DNA of 64,000 bases from Sternotherus odoratus (Eukaryota; Chordata; Testudines; Kinosternidae): NCBI GenBank assembly GCA_032164245.1, contig JAVMKO010000022.1, positions 13,701,845-13,765,844 of the forward strand. Direction: 5' to 3'. Below are positions 12,659 through 23,275 of this stretch, piece after piece; position 1 is the stretch's first letter; each line of letters opens with the position of its first letter. The notes under the pieces are model-generated. The model did no database searches. It was not told the DNA's origin and saw only the letters and a list, made by a program, of their open reading frames with translations. A program made the translations under genes and the position numbers.

Positions 12659-13858
12659 GGAGAACCTGTGGTATGGAGAGAGGACATTTGAATGCTGCCC
12701 ATGAGCGTTGGTCATGCAGAGGTGTAGCAGAGGCAGAGGACTTGCTTGCAGGAGCCTTTCAGACTCTCTCATCTGCACACAAACGCTTTTACATACATGG
12801 CCCCTCCGGCTCCAGTAACACAGCTCAGGATTGATTCTACATCAGTTACAGAGGACAGCTGTGCTGCACAGTTTTTCCTTACCTGCAGAAAATTGGCCTA
12901 GATTCCATTGTGAGCGGGGACTGAAATCTCTTTGTTGGAATAGTAATTGAGCGGGTGTTGTCTGTAAGGGGCTGAGACTGTCACAGCTAAGAGCCTTACT
13001 TGGACTAGAGTTTCCAATAATCCTTTTATTTTTTCTTTTCATTTTATGCTTAATTAAAAAGCATTCTCTTTTTGCTTTAAATACCAATTACATTGAATTA
13101 TTCCTGTTGCTCATCCGTCCCTCCAGATTGCTACGTACTTGGTCAACCTGCCGTCAGCACCCTAACAACCTTCCTGGGCTAGGTCTGAGCCCATAGACTA
13201 CCCACAACTGGGGTTTACAGAAACTCCTCTAAGCAGGGTTCCCTTCCCCCCACAGCTCTGCCAGTACGCCTGGCTCCTCTCTTTGCTCCCCAACGAGAGA
13301 CATGCTCCACACACCTCTGGGGTGATTGGTTGTTTGCCTCCCGGCCGGGGCAGAACTAGATGATGAGCCGTGAGTCACCTGGGCCTTGCAAGGAGCCTGA
13401 GGGAACTCAGTTGGAGGGAGAGTGGCGAGGAAGGTCCAGTAGCTGAGGGCTGAGCCACAGGAGTAGAGCCAGCCCTGGCACACGGGACCAGGCATCCACG
13501 GAGGCAGTCCTGGGGCTCTTGGGTCAGAACTGCTCCTTCTGTTCCTCCTGGTCTCCTCTAAGGACCAGGGACCTGGAGAGACGCCCAGAAGGAGCTGTGC
13601 CTTGAGCCCAGAGGAGCGGAAGAAGCATTAGTCTGAGTATTTGTGATGGGTGTTTAAAGTACCTTGGAAGGGGACTGAACTTGTATGTGACTTGACCGAA
13701 GGGCCTGCCCACGGAGGACCCAGACAGCCGCAGACAGGAGGATACCTGCAGTGTAATGGTTACACCTTGGCACTGGGGGGCAATCTAATGTTGAGTGTCA
13801 CCTAACCCTCTCTCATAAGGGAGGTGGTCAAGACAGGTGTTCTGTTCCATATGCCTAA
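12659..13858. other. Non-coding, no feature seen
   Basis: No exon, RNA gene or recognisable repeat was identified between the hAT element and the small palindromic insertion. Confidence 0.45.
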
Positions 13859-13872
13859 CACTGTAGGTATTG

Positions 13873-13986
13873 AGAATCAGAGAGGTAGCCGTGTTAGTCT
13901 GGAATAGCAGAGGTAACAAAGTCCTGTGGCACCTTAAAGACTAAAACTTTATAGTTAGTCTTTAAGGTGCCACAGGACTTTGTTAC
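13873..13986. mobile_element. Short fold-back Penelope-like (PLE) terminal insertion
   Basis: A 114-bp insertion flanked by a perfect 14-bp target-site duplication, CACTGTAGGTATTG (13859-13872 and 13987-14000). The left part is a PLE terminus in reverse, including GTAGCCGTGTTAGTCTGG and GTCCTGTGGCACCTTAAAG. The segment 13912-13944 is then repeated as a perfect 33-bp inverted copy at 13955-13987 around a 10-nt loop; the last base of that arm coincides with the first base of the duplication. It is the shortest of three such head-to-head copies in this window. Confidence 0.8.
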
Positions 13987-14000
13987 CACTGTAGGTATTG

Positions 14001-16779
14001 CTGGTTGGCTTCCTCCAGGCCAAACCAGCACCTTCCACTAAAACAAAAACTCCACTCCCTGGTCTAGTGTTTTGATCCTCCCTTCCTTCTCCCATCAGGG
14101 AGTTGGTGCTTTCATCAGATAATGGGCTCTTCTGCTGACCCTCTGACCCTGATTTGTGGCACCAGGCAGAATTTGATGTGAACCTGCCGTTAGTTACATT
14201 TCCTTGCTAAAAATAATTGGGCAGCCTAAGTTTTGATCACCATAATTCCATCCTAATGAATTTGTGTCAACTTGTTGTGTGACACAACTTCCGCTTTGGC
14301 TTCAACTATAAATATCAAATTAAGTTCGTCGTACAGTCTCCCGCTCATGAAGCAGTTATTTCATTGTCTGCTTTGCAAAGCTCCTTAATGAACAGATAAG
14401 AATGCAGACAAATCATGGGCTGTCCATTCTCTTCCAACTCCACTCCACCTGTAGGTTAGGAAGCAACAGTCTAACTGTGCCCGGGAGAGGGAAGGTACTG
14501 CCAGCAGCTTGAATGTCAAAGAAACAACCCAAAAGCAACTGGGAAAGGCCCTGAGACTTCCCTCCTATAAGTGCCAGATAACCTGCCTATACCCCCACAA
14601 GGTAGTGCGGGTTGTTTTCTAAGGCCAATCATTTAGTTATTGACTTCTAAAGTGTCCTTATCTAACAAGCTCTAAGTAGATCTGCAGAAGTTTAAATAAA
14701 TAACACACAGTTCATTAACAATGTCAAATGAAATAGTCTCCAGAATTGAAATAGTTCACTATTAGTATTACCCTTGCTATGCTGTCTTTCTCCCTGTGAG
14801 TGTCTGAATGAATAGATGGGTCTCGCACCATCCTTTAAAAGCCAGTAGATTCAGGCTCTGATGGACTAACAGCAGGAAGCAAGTTCCAGAGTCAGGGGCC
14901 TATGCTGTACCACCTGTTCCCATATGCTAAACGCTACGGGCTGTCAGTGAAAATGTTCCAACTGTCAAGCTGCTACATGGGGGGGGGGGGAGAGGCGGTT
15001 TCCTGATTAGTCAGGATACAAACTATATATATAGGGGTTTAGAAATCAAAATGAACACCTTGAAATGAAGAATTCTATTGACTTTAGGAGGAGTTGCATG
15101 CAAATATTGTTAATAATTCATCATGATTATTTAATGAGGAAGAGACCAGGTTCACTATAAGTGTCCTGTGAGGGAAAGGAGCATCTTTTTCAAAAACTAT
15201 AAAGTTGGTCTCTCCTCTGACTGGTCTCTGTAGAGCTCTGTTTGTTGTTTTTCATGTTGTTCACCAAAATACCGCCGACAGCGCCCATACAAAACTGTGC
15301 GTGTTAGTTAACCTCATTAAATCCTAACGGATTAGTCAGCTGTTCCTCCACCACAGAGCTGCTAGGAAACATCTAAGGCTCAAAGTTATGTGGCTTGGAA
15401 AGTGATTTTCTAATTCGCAAACTTCAAAGGAATTTTGAAAACCTACAACGTAAGGGAGACAGCCTGATGTTAATCCACTGGAGTGCTGCTTAATGGCCTG
15501 GTTAACTTTTGTCTTGATAGGACTTTAATAAGCAGCTAAGAATTAAGGCTGTCTTCAGCGAAGCACTGGTTTAGAATTACCTCCAGGCATCACATCCTCC
15601 ATATACTCTTGGGCTAGTCACCCTCACATCCCGGTGTCATCTTTTAAAAGGGGCAGCTCTATCACTTGGGCCTGTAAGGTGCTGAGCGTTAAAGTTCAAG
15701 GGAGTGGAAATGCTTAGTGCCTTGCAGGAAGGTGCTCAGCTCTGAGCTGGATCAGACCCTCCAGAACAGCAGCAGATCTCCACCTTGCAGCTGGAGTCTT
15801 TGCTGTTTATTTTTATTTTTTTTTACAGCTTCTGCTCTGACATCCCACCTTAACCAAGCAATTCCTTTCAGCTTGACCCACAGGCTTGTCGTTCAGAGCT
15901 GCTAACAGGATTTTAACATCTTGTTCTCAGCAGTGCTGGCTGCAGCAAAGTTGGCAGCTTTACTAGAAGTATAAAAAGGTGTGTAAAAATATAAGTAAGC
16001 TGCTTATGTTCTCTGTACAGGGTGTGTCTCGGTGTCATGTCAAGCATAGTACCTTTCAGTAGCATGTTCATAACCAGCAATTTGGGCCCATATACAAGAG
16101 GACCTGACATATTGCCAGCCCGGCCTGGTGGTGTGAATTAAGCTGTGCAAATAATGGATTTGTCAGTTAGTTGGTAACTTTTAAAAGGTGGAGAGAATCT
16201 GTCTCGATTGGACCATAAATGAAAAATTTTGGTGACTCAAAGTCACTTTGGGTCAAGCTAAAACTTTTATTTTGACCATTTTAAAATGTGTTTAACTTTT
16301 TTTAACACTGAAAGAAAAGTTTGAAACAAAGTAATTTCAAATTGAAAAATAATGGTTTGAAAATGTCAAAATTAACATTTTGATTTTTGATTGTTTTTGA
16401 AATGAACAATTTAGTAAAATCAATATGAACTTGCAGAATGTTTGTGTTGCCAAATCTGCATTTTTTCCTCTGGTGTGTGTGGTGTTTTGTTCTTTTCTTT
16501 CTTTTGGAAACAAGTTTCTGACAGGTTTTTTCCCTACTCCATGTGTCATCTTCCTAAACTGAGAGATTCTATGTCTATAGGAGTCACATTGCCCAGAACA
16601 GAATTAACAAAGTACTACAACTTCCATTCAAATTTTGAAAAGCACAAGAAATTGATTCACCTGCATGACCCGTGCAGGGAGCAAATAAAGACTGATCTCT
16701 TTGTTACAGAAGCAGTGAGGCTGCAATCTAACCAATAAAGGTTCTTGTCCCACTCTGACTTTTTGCTCTTCTATTGCAG
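14001..16779. other. Non-coding, intronic or intergenic
   Basis: No exon recognised before the acceptor at 16779. Contains a G run near 14980-14990 and an A+T-rich block at 16200-16440 similar in wording to that at 6.5-6.9 kb. The last 40 bases before 16779 are pyrimidine-rich and serve as the polypyrimidine tract of the next exon. Confidence 0.45.
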
Positions 16780-16867
16780 AATGAACAATCCATTGTTAAT
16801 TCGGAGCAATCATATTCCAGAATGGCTACCGTGTGCCAACCCAAAGGAAGCTGCAATTCAGTGACGG
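16780..16867 (+). CDS. Penultimate coding exon of an upstream gene (LRIG2 candidate)
   Basis: Bounded by a strong acceptor (TTTTTGCTCTTCTATTGCAG, ending at 16779) and a consensus donor (GTGAGT at 16868-16873). The 88-nt exon is open in the frame beginning at its first base (NEQSIVNSEQSYSR...) and leaves one base over. That base combines with the first two of the next exon to make GCT, so the reading phase is maintained across the junction. The peptide is polar with no transmembrane or catalytic motif, as expected of a cytoplasmic tail. I do not recognise the family from sequence. LRIG2 is suggested because it is the same-strand neighbour upstream of MAGI3 in amniotes. Another frame, with a start at 16781, closes at a TGA inside the exon and is less likely. 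Earlier exons must lie upstream but could not be placed. Confidence 0.6.
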
Positions 16868-16961
16868 GTGAGTGATCTTTCTGTGCAGTTTTTAAAGCAC
16901 TCTGGGATCCTTTAGAATGAAAGTGGTGCAGGAATGTCACTGTTTGTTTTTCATTTCAAAG
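16868..16961 (+). other. 94-bp intron between the two 3'-terminal exons
   Basis: GTGAGT donor at 16868 and a pyrimidine-rich acceptor ending TTTCATTTCAAAG at 16961. It is unusually short for this window. An alternative AG five bases downstream (CTTCAG, ending at 16966) would shift the phase and is disfavoured. Confidence 0.6.
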
Positions 16962-17140
16962 CTTCAGAAAATGAGACAGGACTGACTCAGGATCTGAAAG
17001 CGTCCAGAGACTCTCTGAGCTCCGAGTTAGAATGGCCACAGCATGAGCAATTGTTAGCACCAACTACAGAGCTTATGAATGGGAATCCTTATGCAGCATT
17101 CAATAAGCAAGGGTTCGAAGAGAAGGCAGCTCTGATATAG
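16962..17140 (+). CDS. Last coding exon and stop of an upstream gene (LRIG2 candidate)
   Basis: Continues the reading phase of the preceding exon: split Ala codon g|ct, then SENETGLTQDLKASRDS..., ending ...GFEEKAALI at a TAG (17138-17140). It adds 58 complete codons plus the split codon; with the previous exon this gives about 88 residues. The segment is acidic and Ser/Thr-rich and contains no domain I can name. It fits the C-terminal tail of a membrane or scaffold protein. Codon usage looks protein-like, unlike the chance ORFs around it. The gene lies about 22 kb upstream of MAGI3 on the same strand. LRIG2 identity is inferred from synteny and would be settled by a protein search of the joined exons. 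Confidence 0.6.
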
Positions 17141-18059
17141 GCCATAGCTTTAGCATATTATCGCCTTTAGATGATAACATTTGATATTCCACTGCCACTC
17201 GGAAAGGAGGGCAACCGTCCTATGTTGCAGTCTGTGCTTGGTATAATTACTTGGTGAGCAGTTCAGCATCCAGTTGGCCCCATAGCCACGCATTTGTCAG
17301 AGGAAACTGTCAGTTAAATCTAGCAGGCCCGCTTTCTGGGCTGTTGACTGCAGGCATCAGAACCATTCTAGGGGGAAAACAGGTTGTGCTCATATTTGAG
17401 AGCTGCGGAATGCAGGGTATTGCTTATGCCCCATCACCATTTGACTTCCCTAGAATGGTGCCGCGCTGCTCTTCACAGCCATACAGTTTCCTTTCCAGAG
17501 GAGGGGGAAATGTTGCAAGTGCCTCTTTCAAGCAAAAGAATGGAAAAGGGGGGGGGGGCTGGAACCTGTGGTGGGGCAGGGACATGTATGGAGAGTGGAC
17601 TCCTGTGCCATGCACTGAAATGCGGCATGGATTCAGAACAAGGCAGGGCCAGGCTGCTTGTGATCAGCCGGATTCCCTGCAGAAGGCTGGTGTCTGACGG
17701 CTGGTGTTTGGTATCGAGCTGTGAAAGGGTGGAGACATCATTTAAATGTTCGTTATAGCTGTAGATTCCACTGCAGAATTACTGCTGTCTTTAAAAACTT
17801 CCTTCCAAGTAGGGGAGGGGTGAGCTGCTTCAGATGCAGTTTGCACAGCTAGAGATGAGGGATTGGAAACTATTTACCTCTCAGGCCCCACCTGAGGTAG
17901 TGAAGCAAGGTGTGTGTGAGGTGCTAGGGGCAGCTGGCTCATTCCATGGCCCCAGGGCTATCTCCTGTTGATGGCAGGTTTCCTACTTCATCACCTCCAT
18001 ATGCACCAATGTGTTGACCCTGGTGATGGAAGGAGCTGATGGGCCAAATACAGGGCTGG
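17141..18059 (+). other. 3' UTR of the upstream gene
   Basis: Sequence directly after the TAG. ORFs of up to 148 residues here have no protein-like features and overlap a G-run. No AATAAA is seen in this interval. The nearest ones I see are at 19925-19930, inside a SINE, and at 20794-20799, so the UTR may run several kilobases. Confidence 0.45.
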
Positions 18060-18235
18060 TGCTTGTCATCCTGGCATGCTCCCTGATTCACTGGGCTGTC
18101 CCGGGCAAGTTGCTGTAAGTCTCTGCACCTTAGGTGTCCTGTCTGCAAAATGGGGATGATGAAACCTCCTTGTTCCACAGAGCTGAGGGTGGGTGAATAT
18201 TTGGAACACACGTGGGGGCGGTAAAGAGCTCTATT
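18060..18235 (+). repeat. MIR-like SINE fragment
   Basis: GGGCAAGTTGCTGTAAGTCT, then CTGCAAAATGGGGATGATGA, matches the order of the MIR core (Pol III-type CORE-SINE), diverged. Confidence 0.55.
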
Positions 18236-18639
18236 ACCAGAAACCCTAGCTGGGGAGCCATGGTCTGGTCTCCTGAAGCGAGCGATGAGATTCCTCATTC
18301 CATTCGGGTTCTTTTCTATCGGTAAAGAGCAGCCTTTGTCTCTCCTTGCCAGCTGGAGAGTTCCAAGAGCACCTCTGACCCTGATCTTCTTGAGGCTAGA
18401 ATCATACCCAGGGGGGCCTTGAATCAGCGTCTTGTGTACCACCATCTCCAAGGCCCCTGTTGCTTTAAGCCTGGTGTGATTCAACAGGAAGTAGAACTAG
18501 CCATTCATGGATTGCATGAGGCCTCAAACACCCTCCCAGCATTCAGAAGCTCGTGGGCACTGACACAGCTTTGCTGCCTCACAGCAGTGCTGCTCCGGGC
18601 GCTCTCTCATGTGCTCAAGGGAGAGTTCTCATTGGGGTT

Positions 18640-18705
18640 TCTATTATTGTAGCACCGAGAGGCTGCAGCCGTGACTGGGACCCCGTTGTGCTAGGTGCTG
18701 CTAGG
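18640..18705 (-). repeat. MIR-like SINE terminal fragment
   Basis: GTAGCACCGAGAGGCTGCAG and CCCGTTGTGCTAGGTGCTG match the terminal segment seen at 9.8 kb, in the same orientation. Confidence 0.5.
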
Positions 18706-19119
18706 AGGCTGACGCCACATAGCAAACTGAAGGGTTTACGGTTCTAGACAAGATGGGTGAAGAGTGGGAGGGAAAACAGGCGCGGAGAAGCAAAGATGCA
18801 ATGAAACCGCAGCAGTAATGCGGCATGAAGGGGCAAAGCAAAATCTGCAAAGCACACATGGAGAGGCAGTGGCCCAAATTCCCTGTGTGTCACCGAGCCC
18901 AGCTCTGCATGGAGGGGTGCCAGTGTAGTCTCTGCCTCATAAGAATCGAGCTGGGAGGGCAGAAATTGCTACGTGGACCCACTGGGATTTCTTTCCTACA
19001 GAGTAGGGCCACTGGGTGGGACGGGGACTGCTGTACTCGTATCCATGGGTAGCATGTTGGAGGATATTTCTTCCTCTGTTTCTTGGTATGAGGGATGGAA
19101 TTTAATTCTATCTGCAGGA

Positions 19120-19940
19120 GGCAGTGGGTCTGGTGGACAGGGCATTGGCAGGTCACATGGAACCTGGATTCTGTTCCCAGCTCTGCCAGTGACCAGTTGT
19201 GACCTTGGGCAAGTCCCTTCCTCTCTCTCTGCTTCTGTTTTATCCATCTTCTATATATATAAAAGTCAAATGGTGTATGCGTGTGTGTATATGCGTGTGT
19301 GTGTGTGCGCATGCACGCGTGTACGTATGCTGCCTTACTCCTTCCACACCGTTTGAGCTAGAGACTTGAAATTTGGTACAGTTAAAGGTCTTGGGGTCCT
19401 AATGACCGTAAGAGTCAAAAAAATTTCAAATCTCACCTCTGACGTCCACCAGGGGTGAAATTCTTTAAAGGCCAATCACATCAGCTGGGCAGCTGCTGTT
19501 CTCTGTGACATAGTTATGATGTCATAATACCCCCTCCAATGGACCCCGCACTCGCTTGGCTCTCTGCCCCTCCCCCCTCCAACGGACCCCGCACTCGCTC
19601 AGCTCTCTGTCCCCTCCCCACCTCCGACGGACCCAAGTTGGGTTTGGTCGGAGGGTAAGTGAGGTGGGGGTGTCGGGTTTGGTCGGGGGGTGAGGTGGGG
19701 GTGTCAGGTTTGCTCTCTGCCCCCTCCCCCCTCCAACGGACCCCGCACTCGCTCAGCTCTCTGCCCCCTCCCCACCTCCGACGGACCCAAGCAACGCCGG
19801 GTATTTTTGCTAGTTTAAACTAAAAGCTTGTCCGGGCGGGGGCTGTTTCTCACTCGGCATCTGTGTAATACCAACACAGCGGGGCCTTGATCTCCTCTGG
19901 GCATCTGGGCACTGCTGCAGAACAAATAAATAATAACTCT
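19120..19940 (+). repeat. MIR-like SINE split by a Helitron
   Basis: The left half (19120-19246) has TTCTGTTCCCAGCTCTGCCA and GACCTTGGGCAAGTCCCTTC, ending TTTTATCCA. The right half (19814-19940) resumes with AAAGCTTGTCCGGGCGGGGG and ends GGGCATCTGGGCACTGCTGC. The split is exactly the Helitron at 19247-19813. Joined, the halves give the chain seen reversed at 9.8 kb. Confidence 0.65.
19247..19813 (+). mobile_element. Non-autonomous Helitron
   Basis: Begins TCTTCTATATATATAAAAG and ends CGCCGGGTATTTTTGCTAG. That gives the 5' TC and 3' CTAG termini of Helitrons, inserted between an A (19246) and a T (19814) with no target-site duplication. Internally it has a (GT)n-like tract at 19275-19320 and a duplicated C-rich block containing CGGACCCCGCACTCGCT, seen near 19580 and again near 19740. 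There is no Rep/helicase coding sequence. Insertion into a SINE confirms both boundaries. Confidence 0.85.
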
Positions 19941-20004
19941 ATAGCAACGATGCACTAACATTTGAATTAAATACATTGCACTTTGAGAGCACAAAGCATT
20001 TAAA

Positions 20005-20275
20005 GACATGAGTTAATTAAGCATCACAACCCCCTTGCGAGGTAAAAGATAATTGCTATTCTCATAACACATATCAGGAGACAGAGGGATTTATTATTGT
20101 GGTGTTGGTGGCACTACTAATGTAGTGCCAGAAACATGCTTGGTAGTTTAAACCCCTAAGAGGTCCCTGCCCCGGTGGTTCACAGCAAAAACAGACCAAA
20201 TCTGTGTAAAGGATGGGTGAGCTGGGAATAGAACCTGGGAGTCCTGCCTCTAATCTCTGGGGTCTCTCCATTGTT
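20005..20275 (-). repeat. MIR-like SINE, reverse, internally disrupted
   Basis: ACAACCCCCTTGCGAGGTA and GGGAATAGAACCTGGGAGTC flank a ~110-bp insert (about 20095-20205) that itself contains a fragment like the element's other end. Diverged. Confidence 0.5.
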
Positions 20276-23084
20276 TAACTTCCATTTGTACGAGGGGCTA
20301 ATGAACGTCTGGAGAGAGAAGCTTCCGTCATTTTCATTCCACGCAAGAACCTGAAAGGGCAGATTATCAACTGCACCCCACTCAGAGCTGGGTAAGTCCC
20401 ACCTCTGCTTCCTAGAGACAACAGAGAGCTTCCTTTTAGTAGGCAGCAACCCCAATGCAGAGGAAGGCTAAAGTGCTCTGTTCATAAACATCAGAAGTAT
20501 GTTGGGGCAATGGAAAAATTAAGTAGTAGAAGTTAGCAAATTAGGTTAAATAATTTATTATGCGGTATGTTATCTGCTGAAAATCTGTTAGTAATAAAAA
20601 CACACACAGAGAAGCAAGATGACATGAATATTTGATTTGCTAAGGACATCCTTTGAGAGATACCCCCCCCATCCGTCTACCCCCTCTCCGCTGCTTGTGT
20701 TTGCCTTGAAGCACAAAGCAGTGATGGTGTGTCAGGAGGAGGTTGCATATGGGGAGCCTTCCCCCCATTTGGGCTTTTTTTTTTAATAAGGAAAATAAAC
20801 TCTTTTCTTAGCCATCCTAAGAACAACTTACAAAGACTCTCTGACATGCACATGTTACCCTAGGAATTCTCTGATCATCTTCAAACAGTTAGTGAGTGTC
20901 CTGATTTATTTCTTACTGGGGCTTTTAAATGTATTTAAGGGTGAAATGCACCCCTGTGCTGAGGCGTGGCACCATTCCAGCTTTATTTGAGGACATAAGT
21001 GGTGTGCAGGCCTGGTGCTGCTAGTCCTCACAACTGTGAATTTCAGTCCTGGAGATTGTGTTTGGATCCAGCTTTTTTCTAGCATGGATCTTCTAATGGC
21101 CATTCTGTTGTAAATAACTTGATTGTTTTCATGGCTAGTTTGAAATGTCTGAGAATTTAACTTCTCCGGGAGAGACGAGTCCCAAGCAGCGCAGGGCAAC
21201 CTAAGTATCCCAAACTTTTGCTTTAAGTTGGTTTTCATTTTTTTTCCAAACCTGAGTTTCACAGCTCTTAGTGGTCTTCCATTTCTTGAAAAATGGAAGA
21301 ATTGCCCTGGGGAGCTTATTTTTCCCAGAATATAACATTTGGAACAGGAATCTTAAATTTGGAGGCAGAAGGTTAGGAGCCAAATCCCATCCTTCCCTCC
21401 GCATCACTGATCTGGGTGCAGGGGGATTGAATGCAGCAGATTCTGAGAGTTAGCATGAGGCTCCCTGTGCACTAGTCCATAGAGAGTTGACCATTACTGG
21501 AGTATGCAGTAGTTGTGTTACCCCTGAAAGAATGGGAGGTTAGAATTTCCCAGTCTTCTCTAGCATTGATATTGAAGGAGTAGCTCTACTGCTACACCAC
21601 AGCAAGGGAAGGGGAGAACTTCCTCACCCAGGCCAGTCACTTGTACTCAGGGCAAGGATTTCAAACAGGTCCCTAGTGCATATCACCTGCCTGTCGGCCT
21701 CCCAAGATGGGTTAGGCTTGTGTTGGAAATACAAACTTATCAGTCTTCTGAGGGCTCCAGACCCTGCCAAGGAGTGCTCAACAACTCCGCTCTTTGCTTC
21801 ACAGCCTTGCAAGGTTGTCTGGTTACTTTCCTGACCTTTGCAATGATCACTGATACCTGTATACCAAAAATATTTTTAGTGAGCAAGTAACAACTGACAG
21901 TCTAGAGAGAGAGAGACATTCTCTCATAGCTAGGCACAGCTGTTCCCTTGGAGTGCTAGTTGTTCTCTATCTTTTTCAGGTTGCTTCTTATTTATAACAT
22001 ACGTGTCTGTTTCTCTATCTGCCTGCACCACATACAGAACTTTCTATCCAGCATTTTCAATGAGCCACTTATCTCCACAAAAGGATTACAATGCCTTTGC
22101 CATCCAGTGAAACACTGACAGCTCCTACTAATGTCTTACAATGCAGCATGCATCCTATTCTCTTAACACTTGTTTTCACATGAGGGGGAGGAGCTTGGGG
22201 AGCTGATTTCAAAAGTTTTTTTGGTTAGTGGGAATTGTTCTGTAACACTCTGTCTGCTCACATCTGGTCTGCTTGAGCCTAGGTACAACTAGACTTGCCG
22301 AGACAGGTAATGTCTTGCCACATTCCCACAGGGTATGTGATGAGACAGCAGAAAATGGATTGAAGGAATTGGGTTACTTTGGTGTTTGGACGTCCATATA
22401 ATAAATTCCATCTTTAATGGCACAAGATTTTTTCCATCAGCTATAATTAAAAAACACACTGAAGGTTATGTATCCTGCTTCCTCCAGGGAATCAGGTTTA
22501 AAAATCACCTGGCCACATTACAGATACGTAATCCTAATGGCCTGAGTTTAGCCCAGTTTCGTAAGGTTTGCAGAGGCTCCCCACTTTCTGAAAAGGACAG
22601 AGGCTTAGTTAGAAGTGTTCAGAGTGCAGTAGTGCACCGCACTATTGGAAGGAGTGAATGTTGAGATGAATTCCAAATTCTAGAGAAAAATTCACTAATG
22701 GACAGTTGACCCTGAATGGTGAAAGGAGCAGAGAGGGAGTTTTTCTGTGAAGTCTGATTCATAGTCAGGATTTTATGGTATAAAGAGAGTTTGTTTTTTC
22801 CCAGCATTATACAACAAAAGTAATTTCCTTAATAAATGTGTAAGAAAGAGCTAGTGTATCCTTTCAGGATCACCCAGGGAAATCAAATGACTGAGATTAG
22901 CATAAGTGCAGGTGTATAAGAATGTGATTGCACAGTATTTACAATGAAAAGGGTTCATGGCTGCAATTAAGTTAAGGCTATTACATGAGTGGTTTTAAGT
23001 AGGATGCAAATGCCCATAAGAGGAGAGTAGAAAGTGCAATTTCCTAGATGGTCCAAGGAATATCTTTGAACAGGAGATAACAAC
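20276..23084. other. Non-coding, no feature seen
   Basis: No exon or recognisable element. An AATAAA at 20794-20799 is a possible but unsupported polyadenylation signal for the upstream + strand gene. Confidence 0.4.
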
Positions 23085-23275
23085 AACACACAACTCTTAT
23101 ATAGATCTTTTCATCTGTAGACATCAAAGTGCTCGGTGAAGGAAGGCAGGTATCCCCATTTTCAAGATGGCAGGGTGAGGGAAACAGGTAGTGAGAGGAG
23201 AAGTGACTTGCCCAAGGTGTTGGTGCAGGTCACTGGCAGAGCTAGAAGGAAACACAGGACACTGAACTGGGCCCA
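23085..23275 (-). repeat. MIR-like SINE, reverse
   Basis: AGTGACTTGCCCAAGGTGT and CACTGGCAGAGCTAGAAGG are the reverse complement of the MIR core. Confidence 0.6.

Noticed and set aside
11801..12778. 325-residue minus-strand ORF and overlapping plus-strand ORFs of up to 277 residues
   Set aside because: They lie mostly within the hAT element's GC-rich tandem repeats; the products are low-complexity Arg/Gly/Glu or Pro/Ser/Leu, present in several frames at once.
13863..13990. Initially read as a tRNA-derived SINE
   Set aside because: The sequence matches the terminus of Penelope-like elements also seen at the end of the GIY-YIG-bearing copy at 43.4 kb, and contains hammerhead parts rather than Pol III A/B boxes.
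17251..17697. 148-residue plus-strand ORF after the TAG
   Set aside because: Lies in the probable 3' UTR, includes a poly-Gly stretch from a G run and has no homology that I recognise.
17939..18484. 181-residue minus-strand ORF
   Set aside because: Overlaps a MIR-like SINE and the probable 3' UTR of a plus-strand gene; no protein-like features.
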